Positions 34,701-44,785 of a DNA stretch of 64,000 nucleotides are shown piece after piece. Origin of the DNA: Edaphochlamys debaryana. Taxonomy: Eukaryota; Chlorophyta; Chlorophyceae; Chlamydomonadales. The DNA is taken from contig JAEHOE010000118.1 of NCBI GenBank assembly GCA_016858145.1, positions 248,001 to 312,000 on the forward strand, given 5' to 3'. The notes under the pieces were generated by a model. It was given only the letters and a program-made list of their open reading frames with translations, ran no database searches and was not told the DNA's origin. Numbering within the stretch: the stretch's first letter is position 1; every line of letters begins with the position of its first letter. The translations under genes and the position numbers were made by a program.

Positions 34701-37095
34701 CCCCTCTGCATGGAGGTTTGAGCCCTCCCCGCGAGTCGGCACCCCACGGCACTCCCCCACTCACTCCACCTCCCACCCACCCCCCACCTCCCACTCCCAC
34801 CCCCCCAGCCCCCCACCTGGTTGAGGTACGACAGGTGCTGCAGCTCCTCCCTCCCAGCCTTCCGGCATGCTCACACTGATTCCCCCCCAACCCCCAACCC
34901 CCCCACCCCCACCTGGTTGAGGTACGACAGGTGCTGCAGCTCCTTCTCGCTGCGCACCGTCAGCTTGACGCCCAGCACGCCCACGGCGGCCAGGCGGAGG
35001 GCCTGTGTGTGTGTGGGGGGGGGGGGGGTTGGGGGGGGGATGGGGGTGCGGGGTCAGGAGGCGGGGGCCGAGCTGGAAGGGAAAGATAAGTGTAGGACTG
35101 GACGATGGCCATGCCTTCCAGGCGGAGGGCCTGAGGGGGGGGCGGAGGGGGGTGGGGGGATGGGGGGGGGTGCGTGTGTGGAAGGGGGGTTGGCAGGAGG
35201 CAAGGACCGAGCGGAGCACCGCCCCAGCACCGCCCCAGCGCCGCCCCAGCACCGCCCCAGCACTGACCACAGCCCAATGCTCCCGTGCCCCCTCCCGCGC
35301 TGCCGCGCACCTCCTGTGCCGCCGAGGCGTAGCCCTTCTTCTCCTTGTCCACAATCTCCATCATCCTGGGCGTGGGTAAGAGGCGAATAGAAGGGCAGGG
35401 CAGGGTGAGGCGCGTCAGCCTCTTTGCTTGTACAGGAGCTCAGTGTGTCCACGTGAGGAGGACCCGTTGCGCCGCATTCCCACGCGCCGTCATGCGCCCG
35501 TGGCGCCCTGCCGCGAGCACTGCCGCCCATGCCGGCATGCTGCCTCGCGTCCCCGCCGCGCCGCCACGCAACCGGTGAGCCCTGCCGCGAGCGAGCGCCG
35601 CCCTGGCTGGCGGCCCTCAGGGAACCGCCGGGGGGCTGCCGGCTGAGAGCCCACTAGCGTTAGTGCGGTGGCCACAAGCAGGAGCCGCCTTCCGAGAGCC
35701 AAAGCCGAGAGGGGGCCGTGGAGCGGAGCCCGGCAACGCAGCACCCCCCGAGCGCATTGATCCGACCCCCCTTCACCCCACACCCCAGGCATCCGCCGCT
35801 CCTCAGCAGCCCCTGGAAGGTATCCGCCAAGCACGGGGGGCAGCACAGCCCCGCCGCCAGGCGGGCGAACGCGTGCGCACCTGCTCCACCCACACACCCT
35901 ACGACCCCAGCCATCCGCCGCTCCTCATGCAACCTGTGTGAGCTGTCGTGGCTCCGCCACATCCACATTCCGCTCAGCGACCGCTGGGCGGCGTCCGCCG
36001 GGCGACTGCGAGCCGCAGCGCCTCCCGGCCCCCAGCCCTGCCACCCGTCCACCCCCTCCCCGACCCACTTTGACACGCCCCCCGCCGTGTGTTTGAGCAT
36101 GTTGCCAATCTCCTTCCACTTCTTGGCCACGATCTGGGTCGGGGAGGCGGGGTAGGGTTGGGGGTTGGGGTTGAGGTTTAGGGGTCGGGGTGGGAGGGAG
36201 GTATCTGGACTAGGTGGCTAGGTGGTTGGTTCGCCCCGCTCAAGTTGGGGGACGGCGCAGTGAATCCCTGGAGGACAGAGCAGGGCCGCGAGGCAGGAGG
36301 CCCCTGTAACTGCCCCACTACAACGGACCCTGAATTCGCAGCCCTCCTGGCCTTACACGCTGCCGTAGCCGTGCCAAGCGCTGCGCCCCCGCTGCGCGCC
36401 GGCCCTTGTTACATCCTCCACCCACCACAAACACAGCCCTCCCTCCCTCCGTGTAAGTCATTGAGCACACGAGCTCTGACGGACCCGTTTACGGAAAGCT
36501 TGCTTGGGACCGCCGTCCTCGGCACAAATCTCCTGGTCTGGCCAGGTCTCAGCGCCCGAATCCCCCCCTCCCATGTCTCAGTCCCCTGACCCCCCCCCTT
36601 CCGTGCCTCAGTCCCCTGACCCCCCCTCCCGTGCCTCAGTCCCCTGACCCCCACCTGGTTCGCCACCGTGGCCCCCATGCCTCCCTTGGCCATGCGGGTA
36701 TGCGCTGCCATCTTAGCAAGCTGGGCTGTGACGCGGAACTGCTTGATGCCCTGCTGCCGCCGCGTCTCCGCCATCTGCTTGTTGTCCTTGCTCTCCTGGG
36801 TGATGTGCACCGGGCGGGCACGCGGACGGTACACGGGCGCCGGCTGCGTTGCCCCGCCGATGAAGGACTGGTTCCGCATAACCATTGAGCCCGGGGCCTC
36901 CTTGTGCGACACGCTGCTCTCCCTGTGAACGCCGCGTATAATGAAGCCATCCTCCATCTCGGCTCCACCTCCCGCTGAGGTTTGGGAGCTGAAGCTGTTG
37001 TGGAACTCTGAGTCGCGAGCTCCAGCCTTAAACCGTAACATCATGTGAGCCTGGGGCCCCAGCCCTGGGGGCCCCGACCGGCTAGACACCGACAT
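13677..37095 (-). CDS. Giant AGF-repeat protein, 2701 aa, 45 exons, unknown function
   Basis: Forty-five exons keep one open frame through every junction (8106 nt in total), so this is treated as one gene. Exon coordinates are given in the three segment entries. The start is the ATG at 37095; a TTG at 37101 precedes it. Residues 1 to about 430 form a basic, partly helical N-terminal region with a WWQWLPLCTMPPE stretch and an ALFELADMW stretch. From family memory this combination occurs in protist, largely ciliary, uncharacterised proteins; that is a weak clue. After Glu- and Ala-rich linkers come about 26 helical repeats of the form L..a..AL..AGF....I..FL, often followed by R-x-D-G-x-G-L. The last exon reads into a dispersed element that supplies the stop. 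A donor-like GTGGGT at 13745 is in phase 0, so one more exon may exist. A role as an alpha-solenoid scaffold is inferred only from repeat form. Confidence 0.82.
14135..14188. repeat. 9-bp tandem repeat GGCAGTACA x6, intronic
   Basis: Six exact copies lie in the intron between exons 14195-14253 and 13677-14022, a few bases after the donor. Confidence 0.95.
15963..16008 (-). repeat. Exon-fragment duplication with junction motif
   Basis: Positions 15963-15989 copy part of the upstream exon (16061-16087, encoding DGTGLRAD) with a few changes. The sense-strand motif GTGTGTGTTTTGCGTGTC (15989-16008) sits immediately before the copied piece. The copy lies in the intron and lacks an acceptor. Confidence 0.7.
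16902..16943 (-). repeat. Duplicated exon end plus donor in intron
   Basis: This repeats the last about 12 codons of exon 17017-17559 (HMANQGFTPAQ, here HMANQGFKPAQ) and its GTAA donor, about 110 bp further into the intron. It has no acceptor of its own. Confidence 0.85.
17696..17846. repeat. (CCCCA)n microsatellite, about 30 units
   Basis: About 150 bp of CCCCA units with one shortened CCCA unit near 17791 lies in the intron between exons 17853-17966 and 17017-17559. On the sense strand it reads TGGGG and is G-quadruplex-capable. Confidence 0.97.
23461..23541 (-). repeat. Duplicated exon end with junction motif
   Basis: Positions 23461-23500 copy the end of exon 23584-23727 (TTLSAMNNAIEQ, here TTISAMNNAIEQ) with its GTGGGG donor. 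Upstream on the sense strand, at 23523-23541, lies CGTGTGTTTTGCGTGTCA. It has the same layout as one unit of the large array at 25367-29574. Confidence 0.85.
23916..24050. repeat. 12-bp C-rich tandem repeat, intronic
   Basis: About eleven units of CCCCTCCCCCAC in the intron between exons 24105-24223 and 23584-23727. Confidence 0.9.
24302..24335 (-). repeat. Duplicated acceptor and exon start
   Basis: This copies the acceptor and first about 11 codons (LLQSVRDALLS) of exon 24105-24223, about 80 bp upstream of the real acceptor. Here the exon start, not the exon end, is copied. Confidence 0.8.
25367..29574 (-). repeat. ~107-bp tandem array, about 39 copies of an exon end plus donor
   Basis: Each unit holds the last 13 codons of exon 29535-29669 (DVQLNAMKHALDK), a GTAAGG donor or the altered GTCGGG, a G-rich stretch of variable length, and GTGTGTGTTTTGCGTGTC. 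Counting the recurring exon core gives 40 occurrences, the rightmost being the true exon. Spacing averages 106.8 bp. None of the copies has a pyrimidine-rich acceptor, so they should be intronic. Variants (GTAAGG, GTAAAGG or GTCGGG donor; one G/A site after the exon core) recur in blocks every 11-13 units, which shows higher-order repeats. Confidence 0.97.
31650..31691 (-). repeat. Duplicated exon end in intron
   Basis: The VAVSRMDKGVEGQ-GTGAAG stretch copies the end of exon 31752-32060 (VAVNRMGKGVKGQ-GTGCGG) with several changes. It lies about 60 bp downstream in the intron. Confidence 0.75.
32273..32293 (-). repeat. Short duplicated exon end in intron
   Basis: The end of exon 32384-32467 (RKFLA and its GTGAGG donor) is repeated about 110 bp downstream. 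Confidence 0.7.
34815..34847 (-). repeat. Duplicated exon end plus donor in intron
   Basis: The end of exon 34913-35002 (ELQHLSYLNQ and donor GTGGGG) is repeated exactly about 97 bp further into the intron. A 12-bp copy of the acceptor side of the same exon also occurs at 35121-35132. Confidence 0.85.
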
Positions 37096-39396
37096 GGTCA
37101 AGTTGCCCCCGCTTTTATTGCGTCATAATTTCAAGTGCTACGGACCCTAAGGTCAACGGTGCGGCCGCTGCGAAGTACACTTGAAGTTGGGCATTGCTTC
37201 GAGCATAGACAAACCACGGTCTGCGTCAGCAGTGGCCGTGTTCTATCATCTTGCTATGGGACTGGATTCATCACGCATTGCTTGCAAGCATTCCGACCTT
37301 GCCCGCCAACGTCGACGACGTACAGAGAGACACGAAACACACGCCGGCGGCCCCGGCCGCCCCTCGTCCCCCGACCTTCGTGGTTGGCCGGTTGGCCGAG
37401 CTCCACGATTGAGACTAGGGCAGTCGCGACGGAGGTGTGCACTACCCGACGTCCGACACGCGAGCGCGCTCTGCTGCTTGCCCACCTCATCCTCACTTCT
37501 TGCTTTGCCACCGCCGCGAGGTGACTGGGGGCGTGGAGCCAAGCGTGCCATCGTGCTCTGCGCTGCATTGCACTTTGCTTGAAACCCGTCGTCCATGAAG
37601 GGCGAGGTTGGTCCAGGCCGAGTTGAGGTCGGCAACGGGCCGTTGGTGTGAGGCTCACGGATGGGGTGGGGGCACTCTTGGCCGTCCCCCAACTTGCTTC
37701 CTACTGGCCCCAGCAGGAAGCAGGGCCGCAGGAGGAGGAGGGGCCGAGGGGGTGGCGGGTGCACAGTGTTGGCGACGCACTACTTCTGCCTTACCACTGC
37801 TTCTGCCTCACCACTGCATCTGCCTCACAACTGCATCTGCCTCACCACTGCTTCTGCCTCACCACGGCATCTGCCTCACCACTGCTTCTGGCCTTCTGCC
37901 TCACCACGGCATCTGCCTCACCACTGCTCACCTGTGCTTCTGCCTCACCACTGCCGTGCCTCTGCCTCACCACCCACTTTTTCCCCTCGGCCCGCCCGTG
38001 CCATCAGCTGCTGTCGGGGAGACCGAGGGAGAATGGCCCCGGGGGGCTCCGGGGGGCTCCGGCGAGACTGGCCGCCCGTGCAAAGTCTGCTAACCCCACT
38101 ACCCCCACTACCCCACACGGCCCCTGCGCACTCGCTTGCCTGGCACCCCTGTTCTTAACTCCACTACCCATTCCCACCCCTCGTCCCCCCGGCCCCATTC
38201 CCCTCTCTTTCACTTGCACCCATCGGCCAGCGCAGCACCACGCGGAGCATGGCCTCGAACGGCCGAGCCCCGGCCCCCGCCACCCATCCTGGGATCCATC
38301 CCCCAACGTACCGCGCCCTGTGACGCCCGCGCATCACGCACCGGAAGCCTTGCCTGCGTCGTACCGCTCCCTCTACCGACAACGCGCGCGTGGCGTGACT
38401 GGCGTCCGTCTGAGCGGCCAGCGGCGCTGGCGGGCGGCGGGGCAGTCGCGGGCGGTGGTCGGCTCGGCCCAGGCTCGCCTGTCTAGACTTAGCTCCGAAG
38501 GCTGTGTCGGTCCGTTCGCGTTTATCCTCGGGCCAGGGCCGCCGCACAGGATGCGATGGTCACAGCGGGAACCGCCTCCCAGCCCTTGCCACAGCCCCCG
38601 GACCGGCCCCTGCGAGCACAGAGCCCCCGAACCGGTACACTTGCCCCTCCGCGCCGTCGTGACCGTTACACGGAGCTGCTTCTGAGCCAGCACACCCCGC
38701 CCCTACCCCGCCGATCACCGCCCGTCACAGGGGCAGGTGCACGGGCCTCGGAGCCAGCACCCGCCTGGCATCGCCTGGCACCCTCCTCGGCCCCGCACAA
38801 CCCCCGTCGGCTTTCAACCCACAAGGGTCCCCCTTGCGTCGGCCAACAATGCGATACCAACACACCGCGGCACTACGCAGCCTTCTCAAAACAAACCCCC
38901 TTGCGCCCCACCGCCTTGTTCACAGGCTCCGTACCGTGACTGCTTCCGCGCGCCCTACATCTTACGCACCCGTTGAACGGCATGCCCACCACGGCGCACT
39001 CGGGCAACCCAACACCCCCTTGCCCTTACTCGACTCGTTCCCACCGCACACTCGTACGAGCACTTGTACGGCACACTCGTTCGGGACACCCGTACGAACA
39101 CGACGAACTCAGCATCACACGGTCCCAGGGCCTTCCAACCCACCTACTGTAAGGCGCACTGCTAACCTTTCCTTCACCCCCTCGCCGTCCCCATGCACGA
39201 TTCCCCTGGACTGCCAACAGACACCCGTGAGCGCCTTCCGCCTGCCCGCGTTCGGCAAAGACCTTGCAGAGTAATCGCGAGAGATAGTGAACACCTTCCG
39301 GCCTCCCGCCGCCCTCCCGCTATCCCATGCCGCTCACGCCTTTTCCCCCTTTTTACCCTTTCCCCTCCCCTCCCCTCCCCTGCGCTGTGCAGTGGC
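37096..39396. other. Intergenic region, no gene recognised
   Basis: No exon chain with protein-like content was found. The left part should hold the promoter and 5' UTR of the gene starting at 37095. A degenerate repeat lies at 37785-37975. A stretch near 38118-38160 (CACTCGCTTGCCTGGCACCC core) resembles one near 7880-7915. A long + strand frame at 37648-38685 runs through the repeat and is not convincing. Confidence 0.55.
37785..37975. repeat. Degenerate CTGCCTCACCACTGC repeat
   Basis: About ten imperfect copies of a 16-20-bp unit (CTGCCTCACCACTGCTT and variants) occur in tandem in intergenic DNA. Confidence 0.85.
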
Positions 39397-39593
39397 TCAG
39401 GTGCTGGCCTCCGGCGCCTCCGCACCCGGAGCCCCTGCCGCCGACCCTCCAGAAGCCACTGGGGCCAGCAGCGGCGGCGGCCCCCTGCCTCCATCCCTCC
39501 CCCTCATCCCTTCCTGCATCCCTTCCTCCCCAAACCCTCTGCCTCCCATCTCCCCCCCCTACCGTGCCGCCATGGCCAGCCCGGAGGCAGGGT
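39397..39593 (-). pseudogene. Third scrap of the ABC transporter gene (copy C)
   Basis: Positions 39397-39486 match the end of the transporter last exon, including its TGA (copies A and B end in GAEAPDASA; here GAEAPEAST). At 39561-39593 is a piece matching the exon end ALAMAAR found at 61374-61410. Everything between these in the intact gene is missing. The same scrap-plus-junction layout occurs at the right end of copy A (49456-49488), so it marks the duplication boundary. Confidence 0.7.
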
Positions 39594-39656
39594 TCAAGCC
39601 CACCGGCTCATCACACGCCGACGCCAAGAGCGTGCCCGGAGCAACAAGGATGCTCC

Positions 39657-39766
39657 CATGGTCTTTACAACTCAGACAGGCTGTCCTTCACTTCGCTGCC
39701 CTCTCTGTTGCTGCGTGGCGAGGGCAGCGAAGTGAAGGACAGCCTGTCTGAGTTGTAAAGACCATG
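39657..39766. repeat. Perfect 47-bp inverted repeat (hairpin 1)
   Basis: Arms 39657-39703 and 39720-39766 are exact reverse complements with a 16-bp spacer. Because of symmetry TGTAA occurs on both strands; the minus-strand one at 39665-39669 is about 505 bp after the small-gene stop at 40171 and could be its poly(A) signal. Unit B has only half of one arm. Confidence 0.97.
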
Positions 39767-39875
39767 AGAGCACACACGAAATGCATGCTGGCTGCACCCG
39801 TAAACCTGTGAAGCCGGCTGTGCGCTGCCGCTGCACCTGAGCTTCACCCTTCCTGCCTGTCAGCGGCCCCTAGGG

Positions 39876-40033
39876 GTAGGGTGGGGTTTGTTGTCATGAG
39901 AGGATGGGTGCGTGGACAAGGAGTGAAGCGGAGACTGAGAGGCCTCACTAGCCTCACCCTGAGAGGCCTCTCAGCCTCCGCTTCACTCCTTGTCCACGCA
40001 CCCATCCTCTCATGACAACAAACCCCACCCTAC
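39876..40033. repeat. 71-bp inverted repeat (hairpin 2)
   Basis: Arms 39876-39946 and 39963-40033 are reverse complements with one mismatch and a 16-bp spacer. In unit B the left arm is present (50075-50145) and the right arm is absent. Confidence 0.97.
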
Positions 40034-40170
40034 CCCACCCTCCCCGCTGCCGGTATCCCCGTGCCGATATCCGTGCTAGTATCTCCACCCGCCAGCCGCC
40101 CCTCTGGTACCTCTGCTGACCGGACCCCACCCGCCTCCTCCGCCTTCTCACGACCCCGCCCGCTTGCTGC

Positions 40171-42606
40171 TCACCCCTGAGCGCCCCCCTCCCCCTTCCC
40201 ATCCCCCAGCTTGGGCTTCTTGGCGGCGGGCGCCTCCTCCTTCCCCGCGTCCCCCTCCTCCTGCACATCCCCCTCCTCCCCCGCGTCCCCCTCCTCCCTC
40301 CCCTCCACGGCGGCCCCCAGCTCCTTGGCAGCGTGCTTGCTGCCGCCCTGCCCCAGAGCGCCGCCGGCCTGCGTGGGGGGAGGCCCGGGAGGAGTGGGGG
40401 GGTGACATGCCGCGGGGGAGGGAAAGACATGGAGGGAGTCGGAGGCCGCTGTGAGGGGCGGCGGCCGACACATTCCACCTCCAGCCCTGCGCGCGTGCGA
40501 CCCCGGCCCCACCCCTCGCGCCCCCGCCTGGGGCTGGGCGCATCCTTGGAGCGGCACCCAGCGAAGTATGTACTCGGCTGGGCTGGGAGCGGTGCCCAGC
40601 GGTGCCCAGCGGTGCCCAGCACCTCCCCTCCCCCTCCAGCCCTTGTCCGCTGGGTTCATTCCCACAAGCCTGGGCCCGCGACCGACTACTTCCGCGTGCC
40701 CCTGCCCCTGCCCCCCCGTTAGCAACCGCCGCACGCAACACAGCCCTTAGCAACGGCGCAGTCCCCGGGGTCCCTCGCCGCAGACCTCCACTCCCTTCTC
40801 CCTGGCCCCGCTGGTTCTGCCGCCAACCTCTGCGTGCCCCTGCCCCTGCCCCTGCCCCAACAGGGACCTCTGTTCCCCACTCCCTCGGGGCCCCTCGCCG
40901 CCCGTACCACAGCCCTGGGGCCTCACCGGGGGGGCGCCGCTGGGGCCCGCGGCAGCAGCGGCGGCGTCCGAGGTGCTGGCGAGGAGGGGTGCCTGGGGCG
41001 GAGGCAGGGGGCGCAGCGGCAGGGGCGGTGAAGTAACGCATGGGGTAACGGAAGGAATGTATGCGGTCTGGTTACCGCTGCGCACCCTCTTCACACCTCC
41101 TCCCCTCCCCCCGCTTGGCCCCCTCAGCCTAGAGCCCATAGCTGTCGTGCAGGCGCCAAATTTGCCCCGTCCCCCTGCTCACCCCACGACTGCCCCGCTC
41201 GGCAGCCGCCCCCGAGCTCGCCCCGCCCCAGGCCTCACGTGCGTGCCCGCGGCGGCGTTGGCGTTGGCGGCGGCGTTGGCGGCGGCGTTGGCGGGGTCCA
41301 TCAGCTGAGGGGGGCGCGGGGCGAGGGCAGGGAGGCAGCCAAAGCATCGCGTTTGTGTGTGTGGGGGGGGGTGCCATGGGCAGGCATCAGCACCCATACC
41401 ATGCAAGGTGCCGCACCCGTTGGCACTCCAACTTTGCTGCCCAGCAAGCAAGCGTGCTTAGCTCAGGCACATCCGGGCCACCTCCACACACGCATCAGCA
41501 TCACAAACATCTAGCCCCTCATCCATACATCTCAGTCCCCCTCCCACCGCTCACACCTGCTGGAACCCCGCCCTTCACGCTCCCACCCCGCGGCTCACCC
41601 AGGTGGCCACTTGTTGCAGCAGCGCCTCCTGCCGGCGCGAACTGGCCTTGAGGTCGGCCACCTCCGCCTTGACGTCGGCCAGCTCCGCCTCCTGCCGGCG
41701 CGAACTGGCCTTGAGGTCGGCCACCTCCGCCTTGACGTCGGCCAGCTCCGCCTCCTGCCGCTGCAGAGTCGCCGCCATGGTCTGCAGCGTGCCGCCGACG
41801 GCAGTCTGCGAGGAGGGACAACCACAATTTCATCGGGCGAAACTGAGGACTGGGAAGTCGGGCGGCAAACCAGAACCGTTCAGGAGAAAGGTTGCATAAA
41901 TCGAACCGGCCTGGAGGACGGGATGCTGATATTGAAGGGTTCGGCTCATATGCAGTGGCATTTTGAGCACAGTGCGCCCCAAATCGGACGTATGCGCTCG
42001 CCTTGCGCCCTCGAGCGACGCTGGACGCATGACGCGCTCTGTAGGGGCACTGCTTATCAGGATGCAGCTTCGCGAGAAGTCGCTTGACGTGCGGGGGTGA
42101 ATGCAGGAATCTTGCGGCGTTGGCCAAGGCTGCTGATGGTCCGGCGTCGCTAGGAAGCTCCATCATTGTGTGCTGTTATCTTCTATTGGATGCGCAAAGG
42201 GGGCTTCTCTACCGGTATGTCAGCTCACCGCGTTGCTGGCGGCACTGCCGTCCTCGCTGATGACGCGCCGACGGCCGGAACCAGACCCCACCGGGACTGC
42301 CGCCGCCGCAGCAGCGGCCGCAGCAGCCGCAGCAGCCTGTGCCGCCGCAGACTCCGCCACCGCTGCCGGCTGGCCTGCGGCGTCAGCCGCCGCGAGCGCA
42401 TCAGCACCCGCGGCCTCGGCCTCGACGTCCGCGTCCGCGCCCTCGGCCCCGCCGCCACCAGCAGGAGGCGGAAGCTCTGCTCCCCCGGCTGCCCCCCCGG
42501 CTGCTGCTTGAGCAGCGGCCTGGGCGTTGCCCCCAGCGCCACCGGCCCCCCCTTGGACCGTAGGGTCACTGCGCGAGGCGGGGTCTTCTGGCACGCCGGT
42601 GTTCAT
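40171..42606 (-). CDS. Small coiled-coil protein, copy A, unknown function
   Basis: Five exons, all phase 0: 42229-42606, 41599-41805, 41239-41304, 40927-40992, 40171-40368, giving 304 residues. Residues 1-126 are Ala/Gly-rich with an Asp/Glu cluster and end GRRRVISEDGS. Exon 2 (69 residues) is a clear coiled coil made of a 21-residue unit containing QEAELADVKAEVADLKASS, repeated twice and identical at DNA level. Exons 3 and 4 are Ala/Asn-rich. The C-terminus is Glu/Gly-rich with AAKKPKLG, a possible nuclear localisation signal. I do not recognise a family. The paralogue at 50316-52753 has the same length and exon plan, which supports the model. It lies about 930 bp downstream of the transporter end on the same strand. 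The exon 3 donor (CAC|GTGAGG) is weaker than in copy B (CAG|GTGAGG). Confidence 0.68.
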
Positions 42607-43534
42607 TTCTCTGCCGGCTACAGGATGAGCAGGCGCAAGTTGCAGCCGGGAAGGCTGTGCAAATATGCAAGCTGGCGCGTGCACTGCGCGGCTTTATGTG
42701 CGCGGCGCACGCACGCATGGGGCGAGCCGGCCCATCCGCGGCACTGGAGCTCAAACGTTGGCGCTCACTGACCTAGGCCCACTTCCCCGTTTGGGGTGCC
42801 GCCTGCCACTCCACTGCGCGCCCGTCCTTCAGGATAGATAGCGCGCTCTCGCGCCCGCGGTGCTTGCAGGCTGCCCCCCTGCGGCAGCAGCGGCGGGCTC
42901 TCCCTGCTCCCGCCGCGAGGTCCGAGAGCCCCCGGTGCCCCCCCCTCCTCCCGTCCCTGCCCTGCCTTGACAGCGTTCTTCCTCCCAAGCAGCATCGCTA
43001 TGCTGCTCTGCTGCCCACAGAGCCTAGCCGTCCGCGCAAGCCCCACAGGCCGCTCCATAGTCCGCACCGCCGGACAACACGGGCTGCAGGCCGCACCACC
43101 CCAAACGAGGGACGCACGCTAGCTCCCATCCGCACGCCCCCCACGCACGCACACCCCACACCCCACAGCCGTGCCAGATGAGCTCCGCTTCAGCGGTGCA
43201 CGCCATCAGCCCCCACGCACCCGTGTCCCTGCATACTCTCACCACGCACGGCTGCGTGCGACCACAGGCCACTATAGCATCGTTGGCGTGCTTGCCAACT
43301 GTTGCACCGGACACTCGTACAACAGCCTCAGTACATGCCGTCAGTCCATCCTCCCAGTCCGCACACGGATCCGTACAAGTCCGTACACATCCGTACACTG
43401 CACCTGCCCTGCCGCGGTCCCCCAGCCACCCTCCACGCATGTACACACGGCCAGCCACCTGCTGTCTCCTCGACATGCTACCCCTGCAAGTCCTCCGCTC
43501 CCCTCCCCTCCCCTGCCCTGCGCTGTGCAGTGGC
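42607..43534. other. Intergenic gap: ABC copy A 3' flank and small-gene promoter
   Basis: No gene seen. On the minus strand CACATAAAGC (42691-42700), about 90 bp upstream of the ATG at 42606, is a possible TATA-like element and is conserved in unit B at 52838-52847. No TGTAA for the transporter was seen. Confidence 0.5.
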
Positions 43535-44785
43535 TCAGGCGCTTGCGTCCGGCGCCTCCGCACCCGGAGCCCCCGCCGCCGGCCCTCCAGAAGCCACAGG
43601 GGCCAGCAGCGGCGGCGGCGGCGCGGCGGCGGCGCCACCGCCACCCCACGCCCCCGCCGCCCAGGCACGCTTCATAGCCACCGCCCCCGCCCGCGCCTCA
43701 TCGAGCAACGCAACGCACCGACCCAGCGCCGCCCGCGCCGCCGCCAGCGACGCCACGTCAGCAGCAGCGGCGGAGCCGCCGCCACCGCCACGGCCGCCGC
43801 CGCCGCCACCCTCGTCGTCGCTGCCGCCGCCGACACCGCCGCCGCCGCCGCCAGCGGCGCCCATGACCATGGCCAGATCGTCGACGGCGGCGCCGACGGT
43901 GCCGCCGCCGCCGGGGCCCCTGGCGGCGGCGGCTGCCTCCGCCTCCGCCGCGCGGTCCATCTCGCGGCGCAGCTCCTGAGGGGGTGGGGGACGGGGGTGG
44001 GGGCGCAGGAGCACAGAAGAGAAAGGTCATGACAGCGCAAGAGGTGTCTGCAAGACGAGCGCGCGCGATGGGGCTTAACGCCAAGCCCCTTCATGCTCCC
44101 CCTCTTCACAATCTCCCATTGCCCGCGCCCTGTGGGCCACCCCAGTCACGCAAAACACACAGGCCCTCCCCCGCCTCCACCCCGCCTTTCCCCCACCATT
44201 CCCCCCTCCACCCCCCCCCTCACCTGCACCATGCGGGCCACCGCGCACGACCGCCCCGCCACCGCCGCCGCCAGCGCCGGCAGCGGCAGCGGCACGCCCG
44301 CGTCCCAGTCTTCCCCCGTCCCCATCCCTCCGCCCCCGAAACTCATGCCCGCGCCGCCCCAGGGGCAGCTCCCGCCCTCTCCCTCTCCCTCTCCCTCCTC
44401 CAACAGAGGCTGCGACACCCCTCCCGCAGATGCCATGGCGCCGCCCCCCCGGCTCCGGCTGAGCAGCCGAGACAGCCCCGCTCCAAAACCCGAGCCACCG
44501 CTGCGGGTGGGGGGCAGGGGCCCGCCGTGGGTGGGGGAGGGGGGGCCCCCGCCGCGGCCGGGGCCGGTCGAGTTGATGCGGGATAGGCCGGGGCCGGGGG
44601 GTGGGGCGCGGCCGCTGGAGGCGAGGCGGGCCAGAGCGGCCTTGGCGGGGCCTCGAGGAGGGCCTGGGGGGCGGATGGTTGAGGTGAAGTAGGTGGGAAG
44701 GGAGAGGGGAGAGGGCTCTTGAGAGGCCTAACGGTGTGGTCGTCGCACTCCCCTCCCTTCACGAGCCCTCGTGCCAGCAGCCCTG

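Larger units (their letters stand above)
30511..37095 (-). other. Repeat-protein gene, exons 1-14 (N-terminal region)
   Basis: Exons in order: 36655-37095, 36069-36133, 35311-35365, 34913-35002, 34358-34485, 34039-34129, 33738-33820, 33295-33412, 33014-33140, 32695-32828, 32384-32467, 31752-32060, 31447-31575, 30511-31188. Visible pieces are IVAKKWKEIGNMLKH, MMEIVDKEKKGYASAAQE, the WWQWLPLCTMPPE region, and FPQLLGALFELADMW followed by a KYQRKYGARAEH basic patch. Exon 14 is a 226-residue Ala/Ser/Gly/Glu-rich linker. The junction 33014/33013 uses a GC donor (AAG|GCGAGT) instead of GT; this is the only choice that keeps phase with the next exon. Confidence 0.8.

Noticed and set aside
8868..37095. 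One fused gene from 37095 to 8868
   Set aside because: The phase-0 donor at 13745 finds no phase-0 acceptor before the 13008 exon, and an in-frame stop lies about 25 bp upstream of that ATG.
37648..38685. A 345-residue + strand open frame
   Set aside because: It runs through a tandem repeat, has no domain-like content and begins at a non-specific start.
39397..39593. A functional small gene at the left end of the duplication
   Set aside because: Only two short transporter pieces are present; everything between is missing.
43171..44032. Plus-strand frames opposite the transporter last exon
   Set aside because: They are antisense to an exon whose frame, stop and A/B conservation are clear on the minus strand.
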